Of a DNA stretch of 35,481 nt, positions 16,503 through 25,044 are shown in pieces. The notes below the pieces were generated by a model, which searched no databases, was not told the origin of the DNA, and saw only the letters and a list, made by a program, of their open reading frames with translations. Location: contig JADZEF010000323.1 in NCBI GenBank assembly GCA_020850695.1, forward strand, positions 1-35,481. Direction: 5' to 3'. This DNA is from Planctomycetaceae bacterium. GTDB taxonomy: Bacteria > Planctomycetota > Planctomycetia > Planctomycetales > Planctomycetaceae. The translations under genes and the position numbers were made by a program. The stretch's first letter is position 1. The number at the start of each line of letters is the position of its first letter.

Positions 16503-19500
16503 TTAGGAGCCGCCTGCGGCCGATGTCGGAAGAGGCGCCCCGTCCACTTTCTTATGCCGGAGCGGCAGCGCCGCGTGAAGAAACGGATCGAGGGCGCCGT
16601 TCCACAGGTCGCTCAAACTCGATGTGACATCGGTCCGCGGATCCTTCGCCTGGGCGTGAGGGCGAATCGTGTACTTGCGGATGATCGACTCGCGCGAGCC
16701 GTCCTGGGCGTTCGAGCCCGGCTGAAGGTAGTGCGTGCGGTGGAGTTCGGCCTGAAGCAGTTCGAGGAGCAGGTCCTCCGCCTCGTCGACCGAAAGATCG
16801 CTGCGGCCCTGAATCGTCAGCGCGCTGGGACGATGGACCAGTTTCACTTCCGACTTGTACCGCTTGCAGCGCCGGCCGTTCCCCTTGGCCTTCTTGCGTT
16901 CGACGGTGACGTCTGATGAAGCGAGGGCGTGCGTGCGGTCGTCGACCAGCGGCAGGACCCGCACCCGCACGAACTTCGACTGCTTCTCGCTGTGAGAGGT
17001 GCGTCCGTAGATCAGTTCGTGGATCCCCTCTTCGGCTGCCAGGAGTCCGTAGATGGCGATCCCCTCGACGACCAGCACGATCTCGCGGGTGAGCTTCGCC
17101 GAGATGAGGTCTTCGTGAATGATGCGGGCCTCGAATCCCTTGAGCCGCGCCCAGTTGCAGTACATGTCGGCGATCTGGCCGACGACGTCGTCGGTGACCA
17201 CGTTGGATTCGTCGAGCGCCGCGATGCTGACGAAGGCGTCGCAGCGGTCGAGGCGGTCGCGGCATTGCAGGCTGTACTGGACGACTTCGCAGTGCTGCCG
17301 CACGCCGCGGATCCGCTCGGCCACTTCGGCCAGGCGATCGGCATCCTTGGCACGAACGGCCGAAGCGTGTTGCTCGGCGACCTGGTTGACCTCACTCCGC
17401 ACCTTGTCGACGGCATCGAGAATCCGCTCGATGCGGTAGATTTCGTCGCGGGCGTCGCTTGCCTGGGCGGGGTCGTCCCAGAAGTCGGGGCGGAACGATT
17501 GCTCGACGAGCGTGCTCTTCTGCTCTTCGAGCCGCGCATCGACACACTGGCGTTCGAGCATGTCGGTCGCGGTCCTCAGCCCCAGCAGTTCCTGCTCGAT
17601 CTGATCGGGTTTCAAGCGGTCGTCGCGGCCGCGGATCGGGTCGTGCACCTTGACGCCGCGTCCGATCGCATCCGCCTTACGGCTGGCCGGATCGTCAACG
17701 ACGCGTATCGTGATCCGTTCGCCCGCCGGAAGCAGACGCAGCATCGGCTTGGCGTCCTCGCCCGTCATCTGCACCAGTTGCCGTGCGACGGGGAGGAGCG
17801 CCAGTCGCTCGACGGCTCGCTTGAGGGGCCGCGCCCCGAACGTCGGACTGAACCCTTCCTTGGCCAGAACGTCGATGACGCCCGGATCAACATCGACATG
17901 CACGCGCCGCCGCACGATGCCGCTTCGCATCAGCACTTGTCCCAGCTCGCGCTGCGCGAGGATGCGGACGTGTTCTGGCTCCAGCGGCTGGAACTGAATG
18001 ATGCGATCGATGCGGTTGAGGAACTCGGGGCGGAAGAACTCTTCCATCGCCTCGCGAATCTTGTTCTCCAGCCGCAACGAATCGGTCTGCTGGTTAAATC
18101 CGAACGAGGCTTCCTGCTGCAGCCCGCTTCCGAGGTTCGACGTCATGATGACGATCGACTGCGAGAAGTTCGTCGTTCGCCCCTGGGCGTCAGTCAGGCG
18201 TCCGTCGTCGAAGAGCTGCAGGAACAGGTCGAAGATGTTCGGATTTGCCTTCTCGATTTCGTCGAGGAGGATCACGCAGAAGGGTTGCTGCCGCACTTTG
18301 CTGAGAAGCGCCCCCTGTTCGAGCGGGGAGTCGTCGCGGCCGTGCTGCAAGCCAATGAGTTTCTGGTACGAGTCGAAGTCCTTGAACTCGGACATGTCGA
18401 AGCGGAACATCCGGTCGGAGTGGCCGAAGATGAACTCGGCCAGGGCCTTCGCCAGTTCAGTCTTGCCGACGCCCGTCGGGCCGACGAAGAAGAGCACGCC
18501 CATCGGCTTCTTCGGGTCGGTCACGCCCCCCTTGATGAGCGTGATGAGGTCGAGGACTTCGTTGACGGCGTTCGACTGTCCGATGACGCGCGACTCGAAG
18601 AACTGCCGCACCTTCGACATCTTCAGCGACTGGGAATCGTCGAGGAGGAGGCCTGGGATGCCGGTGAAGCCTTCCAGCGTGCGGACGACGTCGTCGTACT
18701 GAATCTCGTGTTCGGGGCCGCGGATCGTCCCTTTCTCGATGGCGGCCATCGTGCCGTGCACGAGGTGCTCGAGCAGTCGCACGGCACCGCTCGGCGCGGC
18801 CGTCCCGGGGAAGTAGATCTTTCCGAACTGCCGTAGCGCGGTCAGCGTGTTATCGGGAAACGTCAGCGAGACTCCGCTCTCGACGGCCACCTTCGCCGCG
18901 AGCGCTTCGGCTACGCCGCGGACGATCCCCCCCGCATCCTTCTCGCTCGGTTCATCGATGCGGAAGACGGTGAAGAGTTTCTTGAACCAGGGATGGCGAT
19001 CGACCCCCTGGCGATAGGTGTCGGGGGTGCATTCGCCGATCAGGACGACGTCCCCCCCGTCGACGTACGTGGCAAGATAGCTCGCCATGTTTTCGTCGGA
19101 CTTCGAGTGCCGCCCCGCCCCCATCATGTTGAAAACGTCGGTGAAAAAGATCGCTACTCGATCGCAGCGGCGGGCGAGCTGCGCCATGTCACGGACCCGG
19201 GTCTGCCACTCGCCGATGTACTGCGTTCCCGCCATCAGCGTCGACGTGGACGTTTCAAGGATCAGCCAGGGCTCGCTGGCCCGGCTGCCGAGACGGCAGG
19301 CGAGTTCATGAAGGATTGCCGTCTTGCCGCACCCCGACGGCCCCAGCAAGAGGAACGAGTTGTTCCGCGCGAGGCTGACGTGGCGTTCGAGCAGCGCGAC
19401 TTCATTGTCGCGGAAGAACGTGGGGATGCCGCGCTCGTCGAGCAGCCGCACCGTCAGAACCTTGCCGAACTGTTCCAGCTTGCGGACGAACTCGGGGTCG

Positions 19501-19508
19501 AAGGCCAT
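16503..19508 (-). CDS. ClpB-like double AAA+ protein fused to a GGQ-less release factor 2 homologue
   Basis: This is a 1001-residue fusion. The first AAA+ module has Walker A GPSGCGKT (56-63) and a ClpB-like pore loop, AGTQYIGEW. Its Walker B reads Asp124-Val125, so the hydrolytic Glu is gone. The second module is intact: GPTGVGKT with Lys349, Asp416-Glu417 in LLDEIEKA, FLNRID and FGARPLKR. It lacks the GYVGYEEG pore loop. The ClpB N-domain and the middle coiled coil are absent. Residues about 632-1001 match full-length RF2: FWDDP (676-680), MYCNWARLKGFEARII, EEGIHEL, SEVKLVH, a KDPRTDV segment and the end LDPFLHAAL. The GGQ position reads Asn877-Gly878-Arg879, and SPF reads RTS. It therefore should not hydrolyse peptidyl-tRNA. 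A ribosome-associated unfoldase or rescue role is inference. The ATG at 19508 fits the domain start. Confidence 0.85.
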   Translation of the reverse strand: MAFDPEFVRKLEQFGKVLTVRLLDERGIPTFFRDNEVALLERHVSLARNNSFLLLGPSGCGKTAILHELACRLGSRASEPWLILETSTSTLMAGTQYIGEWQTRVRDMAQLARRCDRVAIFFTDVFNMMGAGRHSKSDENMASYLATYVDGGDVVLIGECTPDTYRQGVDRHPWFKKLFTVFRIDEPSEKDAGGIVRGVAEALAAKVAVESGVSLTFPDNTLTALRQFGKIYFPGTAAPSGAVRLLEHLVHGTMAAIEKGTIRGPEHEIQYDDVVRTLEGFTGIPGLLLDDSQSLKMSKVRQFFESRVIGQSNAVNEVLDLITLIKGGVTDPKKPMGVLFFVGPTGVGKTELAKALAEFIFGHSDRMFRFDMSEFKDFDSYQKLIGLQHGRDDSPLEQGALLSKVRQQPFCVILLDEIEKANPNIFDLFLQLFDDGRLTDAQGRTTNFSQSIVIMTSNLGSGLQQEASFGFNQQTDSLRLENKIREAMEEFFRPEFLNRIDRIIQFQPLEPEHVRILAQRELGQVLMRSGIVRRRVHVDVDPGVIDVLAKEGFSPTFGARPLKRAVERLALLPVARQLVQMTGEDAKPMLRLLPAGERITIRVVDDPASRKADAIGRGVKVHDPIRGRDDRLKPDQIEQELLGLRTATDMLERQCVDARLEEQKSTLVEQSFRPDFWDDPAQASDARDEIYRIERILDAVDKVRSEVNQVAEQHASAVRAKDADRLAEVAERIRGVRQHCEVVQYSLQCRDRLDRCDAFVSIAALDESNVVTDDVVGQIADMYCNWARLKGFEARIIHEDLISAKLTREIVLVVEGIAIYGLLAAEEGIHELIYGRTSHSEKQSKFVRVRVLPLVDDRTHALASSDVTVERKKAKGNGRRCKRYKSEVKLVHRPSALTIQGRSDLSVDEAEDLLLELLQAELHRTHYLQPGSNAQDGSRESIIRKYTIRPHAQAKDPRTDVTSSLSDLWNGALDPFLHAALPLRHKKVDGAPLPTSAAGGS

Positions 19509-19574
19509 GGTCTCTCGTGGGGCGAGCGGAGACGTCGGTCGTTCGCCTGTGCAGTATATCAGGCTCGACCCAAA

Positions 19575-19684
19575 GTAGCCTTCATGCTCCGCATGAAGTT
19601 AAGCCGTCGTCACGATCGATGCCGTGTGGTTTGTCGACGCTCCATGCGCGGAAGGCTTAACCTCATGCGGAGCATGAGGGCTAC
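19575..19684. repeat. Near-perfect 31-base fold-back repeat
   Basis: The left arm at 19575-19605 (GTAGCCTTCATGCTCCGCAT...) and the right arm at 19654-19684 (...ATGCGGAGCATGAGGGCTAC) are complementary at 29 of 31 positions, with a 48-base spacer. Each arm also contains an internal ATGC-TCC-GCAT palindrome. It occupies most of the 184-base gap between two minus-strand genes. It has no coding capacity and looks like a mobile or structured repeat. Confidence 0.8.
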
Positions 19685-19692
19685 ATTCTTTG

Positions 19693-22455
19693 CTACTTCT
19701 GCCAGGTGGGGGCACGCTTGCCACCGCTGGTGGTGGTGATTCGCATTTCGAGCGGAACCTCGTTGCGGTGCACGATCACCACTTCGGACGCCGGGGTTTC
19801 CTGTGTCAGCTCGTTCAGCAGGTGAGCCATGCCCTGATCGGGTTCGAGGAAGTTGTGGTGGCCGCGACGCAGCCCTTCCTTTCCCTGCTCGCGGGCGGCC
19901 ATCCCGACGTCGCTCCATCCCGGCCAGTGGATCACGGTGCAGCGGCAGTCGGGGCGGGCGGTGCGGAGCCAGACGAGTTGCTTGGCGAGAAGCTCGTTCG
20001 CCATGGCGTAGTCGGCCTGGGCGAAGTTGCCGAACCGGCCAGAGAGCGAGCCGAACGCGACGAACCATTGCAGCGGGTCGTTGCGGGTGAGTTCCATCAA
20101 GGCCGCCATCCCTGTCCCTTTGCCGGCCAGCGTCGCTTCAACGTCCGCGGGCTTTTTATCGGGAAGCTTCGAGCCGATTTCGAGGCCGGCGCCGTGCAGC
20201 ACTCCCGCGATGGGGCCATCGGCTGCACGCACGGCATCGAGCGTTGCGGCGAGCTGATTGCGGTTCGTGACGTCACACGCGTGATACGTTGCCCGGACTC
20301 CAGCCGCGGCGAATTCGTGGAGCGACTGCTGCAGCTCGCGTCCCTTCTTCAGGCGGGACCAGGCGCGATCAGGATCATTTTCTGCCGCTTGGGCTTCACG
20401 TCGCGTTGTCTCTTCGAGTTGCTGAAGCTCGTCGTCTGTCAAATTCGCCAGAGACTGTTCCGGTAGCGGCGTCGTTCCGAGGAGGTGAAGTCTGAGATGG
20501 AACCGCCGTCCCAACTCGCGTGCCACGAACGCTGTGATGCCGCGCGCTCCGCCGCTGACGACCCAAGTGCTTCCCGGCGGAACCGCCCAATCGGCCTCGG
20601 GCTCGGACGGCGTCGCTTCGATCGGCTCAAGATAGACCTGGTGCCGGACGCCCTTCACGAAGCCGACTTCGAGCTCGGTGTAGCGACGCCGCGATTCATC
20701 GCGGCTGCCGGTCACGACCGACGCCTGAGCCAGGGCGAGCTCGCGACAGAGTTGTTCGGCCGTGGTTTCCGGGGATTGTGACAGCGGGGCGTCGACCACT
20801 TTCACCTGCGGTCCGAGCGAACTCCGCACGGCGCCCTCCAGGTAGACCGTCTTCAGAAGCCCGGCAATGCCTCCCCCTTCGACGGCCTCGATCCGTCCGC
20901 CGACGCCGAAGTCTCCGCCCAGAGCCGTCGCACCGACGACCGTCGCCGTCTCGAAGAGGCCGCGACGCAACACCTCGGCGTACCACTTCTGGCAGGCATA
21001 GAACGGAAGCAGGACGCCCCGCTCGTACCGTCGCTGCCACCAGTCGTGCTCCCACTGAGTTGCGGCATCCGCGTCTCGGCCCGTCATCAGAAAGAGGTGC
21101 GGGTAGGCGTTGGCGGACCACAACTGGTCGAGGCTCTGAAGGATTTCCGGCAGCGCTCCCTTCAACGGCAGCGAGACGACTGTTCCTCCCATGCTTTCGA
21201 GCCGCTCGCGGAGCGCCTGCGCCGAGGGATTCTCGCCGACGATGAGGCATGGCCCGGCGAACTGCACCGGGTGCTTGAGCTTTTGATGCACGACGGTTGG
21301 AAGCGCACGCAGGAGATAGCGGTGCGGAGCGTCATCGCTGCTCGTCATGGGCGAACCGGGCGTGGCGGCGGTTGCAGCCGCGTCGGGAGCCGAGGGTTGA
21401 GTGGAAGACGAAGCTTGCGACGTGGCCCGGGGCGCTGATTCAGCGCCTGTCGAGGTGCGTCGGGCGGCGTTCCCCTTTCTGGCTCGCACGCCGTTGGGGC
21501 CCGATTCGACGAACCGGCGGATCAGGGCGTCGGCCGCCGTGTTCGATTCGACGTTGCCCGTGAGGAAGTCGTCGCGGAGGTACGTTGCATCCGGGTAGTT
21601 GTAAAACCCGCACATCGTCTTGATGCCGAGCCGCTTCGCCTCGACGTACGGCTTCAGGAATTCCGACGCCTTCTTCGCCTGCGGGTCGCGGAGGATCATG
21701 CCCCAGAAGTGGAGGATGTCGCAGACGGTGTCGAGGCCGATGTTGTCGAGGATGCCGAACGGCCCCACCTTGCTCAGCATCACTCCCATCCAGCTGCGGT
21801 CGATGTCCTCGAAGCTGGTGATGCCGCTGTCGGCCAGCGTGATGGCCGTCAGCAGCCACGTCCGCAACATCGTGTTGAAGACGTAGCCTTCCCCTTGGTG
21901 GCGGCAGACGATCGGGATCTGGCCGATGCGTCCGGAGAACTGCTTGAGGAGTTCGACAATCGCGGGATCGGTGCCGTCGTGGGGCATGATGTCGACGACG
22001 TTCGACTTCCAGACGGGCGGGTGAAAGTGGAGCGCCGCGAACCGCTCGGGGCGGCCGACGTGGCCGGCAATCTGCGAGGGGCGGAGGTACGAGGTGTTGC
22101 TGGTGAAGACGGTGTGCGGGGGACAGAGGGTGTGAAACTTCGCGAAGAGGTCGCGTTTGAGTTTCAGGTTTTCGGGGACCGACTCGTTGATGAGGTCGAC
22201 GTCGGCGGCGAGTTGCGGGTCGGTGGTGGAGGTGATGCGGCGTCGGACAGCCGCGATGTCGTCGGGAGTGAGGCGGTCCTCCCGGAGGAATTCGTCGAAG
22301 TGGATCTGCTGCCAGCCGGCCGCCTTCCCGAGCTGCTCCTCGGAGACGTCATGCAGGATGACGTCGAACCCGCCGATGGCGCACTGCAGCGCGACTTCCG
22401 TTCCCATGCGGCCGGCGCCGAGAACCATGACTCGCCGGATGTCGTCAATTCGCAT
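19693..22455 (-). CDS. 3-hydroxyacyl-CoA dehydrogenase fused to PKS pseudo-KR/KR
   Basis: This is a protein of about 920 residues. The first part (about 1-320) is a 3-hydroxyacyl-CoA dehydrogenase: VLGAGRMG (11-18) for NAD, SNTSYL, His143 in LHFHPP and VGPFGILDNIGLD. The catalytic Glu is replaced by Asp155 at the correct 12-residue spacing from His143. After a polar linker comes a PKS-type module (about 400-900). It has a pseudo-KR with TALGGDFGVGG and a KR with SGGARGITAF, Ser803 in GSLSGRF and Tyr816 in ADYAMAN. The module is clearly paralogous to the one in the large PKS (RLHLLGTTPLP against RLHLIGASPVP). It may act on ACP-bound 3-keto or 3-hydroxy chains. I chose the ATG at 22455; the frame opens at 22578, but the Rossmann strand begins just after 22455. 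Confidence 0.85.
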   Translation of the reverse strand: MRIDDIRRVMVLGAGRMGTEVALQCAIGGFDVILHDVSEEQLGKAAGWQQIHFDEFLREDRLTPDDIAAVRRRITSTTDPQLAADVDLINESVPENLKLKRDLFAKFHTLCPPHTVFTSNTSYLRPSQIAGHVGRPERFAALHFHPPVWKSNVVDIMPHDGTDPAIVELLKQFSGRIGQIPIVCRHQGEGYVFNTMLRTWLLTAITLADSGITSFEDIDRSWMGVMLSKVGPFGILDNIGLDTVCDILHFWGMILRDPQAKKASEFLKPYVEAKRLGIKTMCGFYNYPDATYLRDDFLTGNVESNTAADALIRRFVESGPNGVRARKGNAARRTSTGAESAPRATSQASSSTQPSAPDAAATAATPGSPMTSSDDAPHRYLLRALPTVVHQKLKHPVQFAGPCLIVGENPSAQALRERLESMGGTVVSLPLKGALPEILQSLDQLWSANAYPHLFLMTGRDADAATQWEHDWWQRRYERGVLLPFYACQKWYAEVLRRGLFETATVVGATALGGDFGVGGRIEAVEGGGIAGLLKTVYLEGAVRSSLGPQVKVVDAPLSQSPETTAEQLCRELALAQASVVTGSRDESRRRYTELEVGFVKGVRHQVYLEPIEATPSEPEADWAVPPGSTWVVSGGARGITAFVARELGRRFHLRLHLLGTTPLPEQSLANLTDDELQQLEETTRREAQAAENDPDRAWSRLKKGRELQQSLHEFAAAGVRATYHACDVTNRNQLAATLDAVRAADGPIAGVLHGAGLEIGSKLPDKKPADVEATLAGKGTGMAALMELTRNDPLQWFVAFGSLSGRFGNFAQADYAMANELLAKQLVWLRTARPDCRCTVIHWPGWSDVGMAAREQGKEGLRRGHHNFLEPDQGMAHLLNELTQETPASEVVIVHRNEVPLEMRITTTSGGKRAPTWQK

Positions 22456-22789
22456 GGGACCGTCTGAAGCAGAGGAATGTAGGTGCAACGGGATGTTCAA
22501 GGTGGCGCATCGGCAACTCACGCTCTGGCGTGAAAATGAGCGGTGCTCAATGTAATCCCGCAGCGCGGGAGCGATCAACGAGACAACGACCCCGAAAGCG
22601 GCAAGAACTCAGCGTCGATCGAGCGCGAATCGTTCACACGGTCCGTCCCGTTCCGATTGGCACGAGCTTGCCGACGATGACGGCGTGTTTTCCGATCGCA
22701 ACGCCTGGCGAAAACGGGCGGCGTGAACAGGAGAATCGAAGTCTCGGTCCTCGTTGCGACCCCGCGCGGCGGTTGGTAGTGTCGAACGC
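22456..22789. other. Divergent intergenic region between HADH-KR and queC
   Basis: These 334 bases lie between divergent genes and should hold both promoters. I see no gene. A small GC hairpin, CCCGC-AGC-GCGGG, is at 22557-22569. No preQ1 riboswitch-like structure was recognised upstream of queC, though I could not fold the region. Confidence 0.5.
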
Positions 22790-23506
22790 ATGACGAATGC
22801 GACTTCTCAAGGCGATTCCCGGCGCCGCGCGGTCGTGCTCCTCAGCGGGGGGCTCGACTCGGCGACGGCGCTGGCGGTCGCGCGGTTGGAAGGGTTCGAG
22901 ACCTACGCGATTTCATTCGACTACGGGCAGCGGCATCGATTTGAACTGGAGTCGGCGCGTCGCGTGGGGGCGGCGGGCGGGGTGGTGCGGCACATTGTCT
23001 TCCCGCTCGACCTGCGGGCCTTCGGGGGTTCGGCCCTGACGGCTGACATCGCCGTGCCGAAGGATCGGAGCGAGGAGGAAATGGGCGTCGGCATCCCGAT
23101 CACTTATGTGCCGGCCCGCAATACGGTGTTTCTGTCGGTGGCGCTGGGATGGGCCGAGACGCTCGGGGCGTGGGACCTGTTTATCGGCGTCAATGCAGTG
23201 GATTACAGCGGCTATCCGGACTGCCGGCCGGAGTTTGTCGAGGCCTTTACGGCCATGGCCAACCTGGCGACGAAGGCGAGTGCGGAGGGGCGAGCGCGGT
23301 GGCGGGTTCATGCCCCGCTGATTCACCTGACGAAGGCAGGCATCATTGAGTTAGGGACGCGGCTCGGGGTGGATTACGGCCTGACGCACAGTTGCTACGA
23401 CCCGGATCCGGCGGGACGGTCGTGCGGGCATTGTGATTCGTGCCGGTTGCGACTTAAAGGGTTTGCCGAAGCGGGGCTGACGGACCCGGTGGAGTACGCG
23501 GCGTGA
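22790..23506 (+). CDS. queC: 7-cyano-7-deazaguanine (preQ0) synthase QueC
   Basis: The product has 238 residues. It has the PP-loop SGGLDS (19-24), FDYGQRH, YVPARN and [17 protein letters not shown], all characteristic of QueC. Zinc is expected to be held by Cys202, Cys212, Cys215 and Cys218 (CGHCDSC). The enzyme converts 7-carboxy-7-deazaguanine, ammonia and ATP to preQ0 in queuosine biosynthesis. The ATG at 22790 is preferred over an upstream in-frame TTG at 22754, because it leaves a short N-terminus before the PP-loop strand. The stop overlaps the next gene by 4 bases (GTGA), so the downstream PLP enzyme is probably translated by coupling. No queD, queE or queF is in the window. Confidence 0.93.
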   Translation: MTNATSQGDSRRRAVVLLSGGLDSATALAVARLEGFETYAISFDYGQRHRFELESARRVGAAGGVVRHIVFPLDLRAFGGSALTADIAVPKDRSEEEMGVGIPITYVPARNTVFLSVALGWAETLGAWDLFIGVNAVDYSGYPDCRPEFVEAFTAMANLATKASAEGRARWRVHAPLIHLTKAGIIELGTRLGVDYGLTHSCYDPDPAGRSCGHCDSCRLRLKGFAEAGLTDPVEYAA

Positions 23507-25044
23507 GCGGGTCGGATTCGTCGTTGATCGGCCGGATGATTGCCGAACCGTTGTGGCGCGCCGAGGACCTCGGAGCGCCCATACCCCCGTCGACGCATGC
23601 GGTGTCGGTCGCACTGCCGACATGGCGCGACAACGTCGGCTATGAGGAGGGGGACCCGAACGTCGTCGACCGATTGCGGGCGGGTTATCCGCGATTCGTG
23701 TATCACCCTCTGTGCCGCACGCTGTTCGCCGAGTGCCTGACCCGCTGGGGTCGACCGGACGAAGCCTGCCTGGCGTTCTCGACGGCTGCGAGTGCGGGAC
23801 GATTCGTCGAGTGGATGGCGCAGCGGGCGGGGAGCGAGGTGCGGGTCATCGACGTCGCGGCTTGCGGCGTTCACGCGGTCTTTTTTCCGAAAGTTCACGC
23901 TGGCGAGGCGAAGAGCTTCTGGCAGCACTCGGGCGAAGGCGTTTCGTCGCGACGGGCCGAAGCGGTGCTGCAAGCGTGGGGCGTTGTTTGCCCGTCGAAT
24001 CCCGAGGGCATTGACGCAGGGGACGGGCCGCGAGCGAAAACTCAGCTCCGCGAGCGGATCGCCCGGGTGGTTGGCGTCTCGCCCGAGTTCGTCTGGCTAT
24101 TCCCGTGCGGAATGAATGCGGGATTTCAACTGCATCGCGTGCTGCTCGACCTCGCGCCGGATCGCCGCAGCGTACAGTTCGGATTTCCCTACGTCGACAC
24201 GCTGAAGATTCAGGAGAAACGCGGACCGGGCGCTCTCTTCTTCCGCCGTGCGGACGCGGACGACCTCGCGCGATTGAGCGCGACAGTCGCGTCCGAGCCG
24301 GTGAGTGCGGTCTATACCGAGTTTCCGTCCAACCCGCTGCTCGCGAGCCCCGATCTCGCCGCACTGAGCGAACTGTCCCGGCAATACGACTTCCCGCTGG
24401 TCATCGACGATACGGTGGCGAGCGCCCTCAACGTCGATCTGCTGCAGGTGGCGGACGTCGTGTGGATGAGCCTGACGAAGTATTTCTCGGGGACGGGCGA
24501 TGTCACCGGCGGGGCCGTGATCGTCAACCCGCGAAGCCGCTACGCCGCCCGTATCGTCTCGCGACTGAGTGGGACGTTCGATGATCTTCTGTTTGACGCC
24601 GACGCCGTCGCCCTCGAACGGAACTCACGCGACTTGGAATCGCGGATGCGAAAGGTCAACGCGAACGCCGAGGCGCTTGCGGACTTTCTCAAGGAGCACC
24701 CGCGAGTCGAAACCGTCTACTTCCCCAAGTATCGTACGCCCGAACTCTACCGCCGCTACCTGCGTCCGGGGGCTGGGTACGGCGGGCTGTTGTCGCTCGA
24801 CCTGAAGGATGCCGAGCGGTGCGCGCCGCAGTTTTTTGATGCGCTGCGCGTCTGCAAGGGGCCGAACCTTGGGATGGGGTATACGCTCGCGTGTCCCTAC
24901 ACGATTCTCGCGCACTACGGCGAGCTCGATTTTGCCGAGTCGTGCGGGGTGTCGAGGTGGCTGGTGCGGGTTTCCGTCGGAATCGAAGAGCCCGAGGAAT
25001 TGATCGGAAGGTTTGACAGGGCTCTGACGGCCGCCGGGATCTGA
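23503..25044 (+). CDS. Cystathionine gamma-synthase-like PLP enzyme, fungal type
   Basis: This 513-residue protein belongs to the Cys/Met-metabolism PLP family. Lys326 in [11 protein letters not shown] is the expected Schiff-base lysine, preceded by the PLP-binding Asp in VIDDTVAS and followed by TGG. The protein is longer than usual bacterial MetB (about 380-400). Its N-terminal [16 protein letters not shown] and YPRFV segments resemble fungal cystathionine gamma-synthases. The expected chemistry is gamma-replacement on an activated homoserine, giving cystathionine, but the true substrate is uncertain. The GTG start at 23503 overlaps the queC stop in GTGA. The 3' end overlaps the convergent small membrane-protein gene by about 130 bases. 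Confidence 0.82.
   Translation: MSGSDSSLIGRMIAEPLWRAEDLGAPIPPSTHAVSVALPTWRDNVGYEEGDPNVVDRLRAGYPRFVYHPLCRTLFAECLTRWGRPDEACLAFSTAASAGRFVEWMAQRAGSEVRVIDVAACGVHAVFFPKVHAGEAKSFWQHSGEGVSSRRAEAVLQAWGVVCPSNPEGIDAGDGPRAKTQLRERIARVVGVSPEFVWLFPCGMNAGFQLHRVLLDLAPDRRSVQFGFPYVDTLKIQEKRGPGALFFRRADADDLARLSATVASEPVSAVYTEFPSNPLLASPDLAALSELSRQYDFPLVIDDTVASALNVDLLQVADVVWMSLTKYFSGTGDVTGGAVIVNPRSRYAARIVSRLSGTFDDLLFDADAVALERNSRDLESRMRKVNANAEALADFLKEHPRVETVYFPKYRTPELYRRYLRPGAGYGGLLSLDLKDAERCAPQFFDALRVCKGPNLGMGYTLACPYTILAHYGELDFAESCGVSRWLVRVSVGIEEPEELIGRFDRALTAAGI

Noticed and set aside
16929..18836. A 635-codon open frame on the plus strand
   Set aside because: It is antisense to the ClpB-RF2 gene, whose frame carries clear motifs; the antisense protein shows none.
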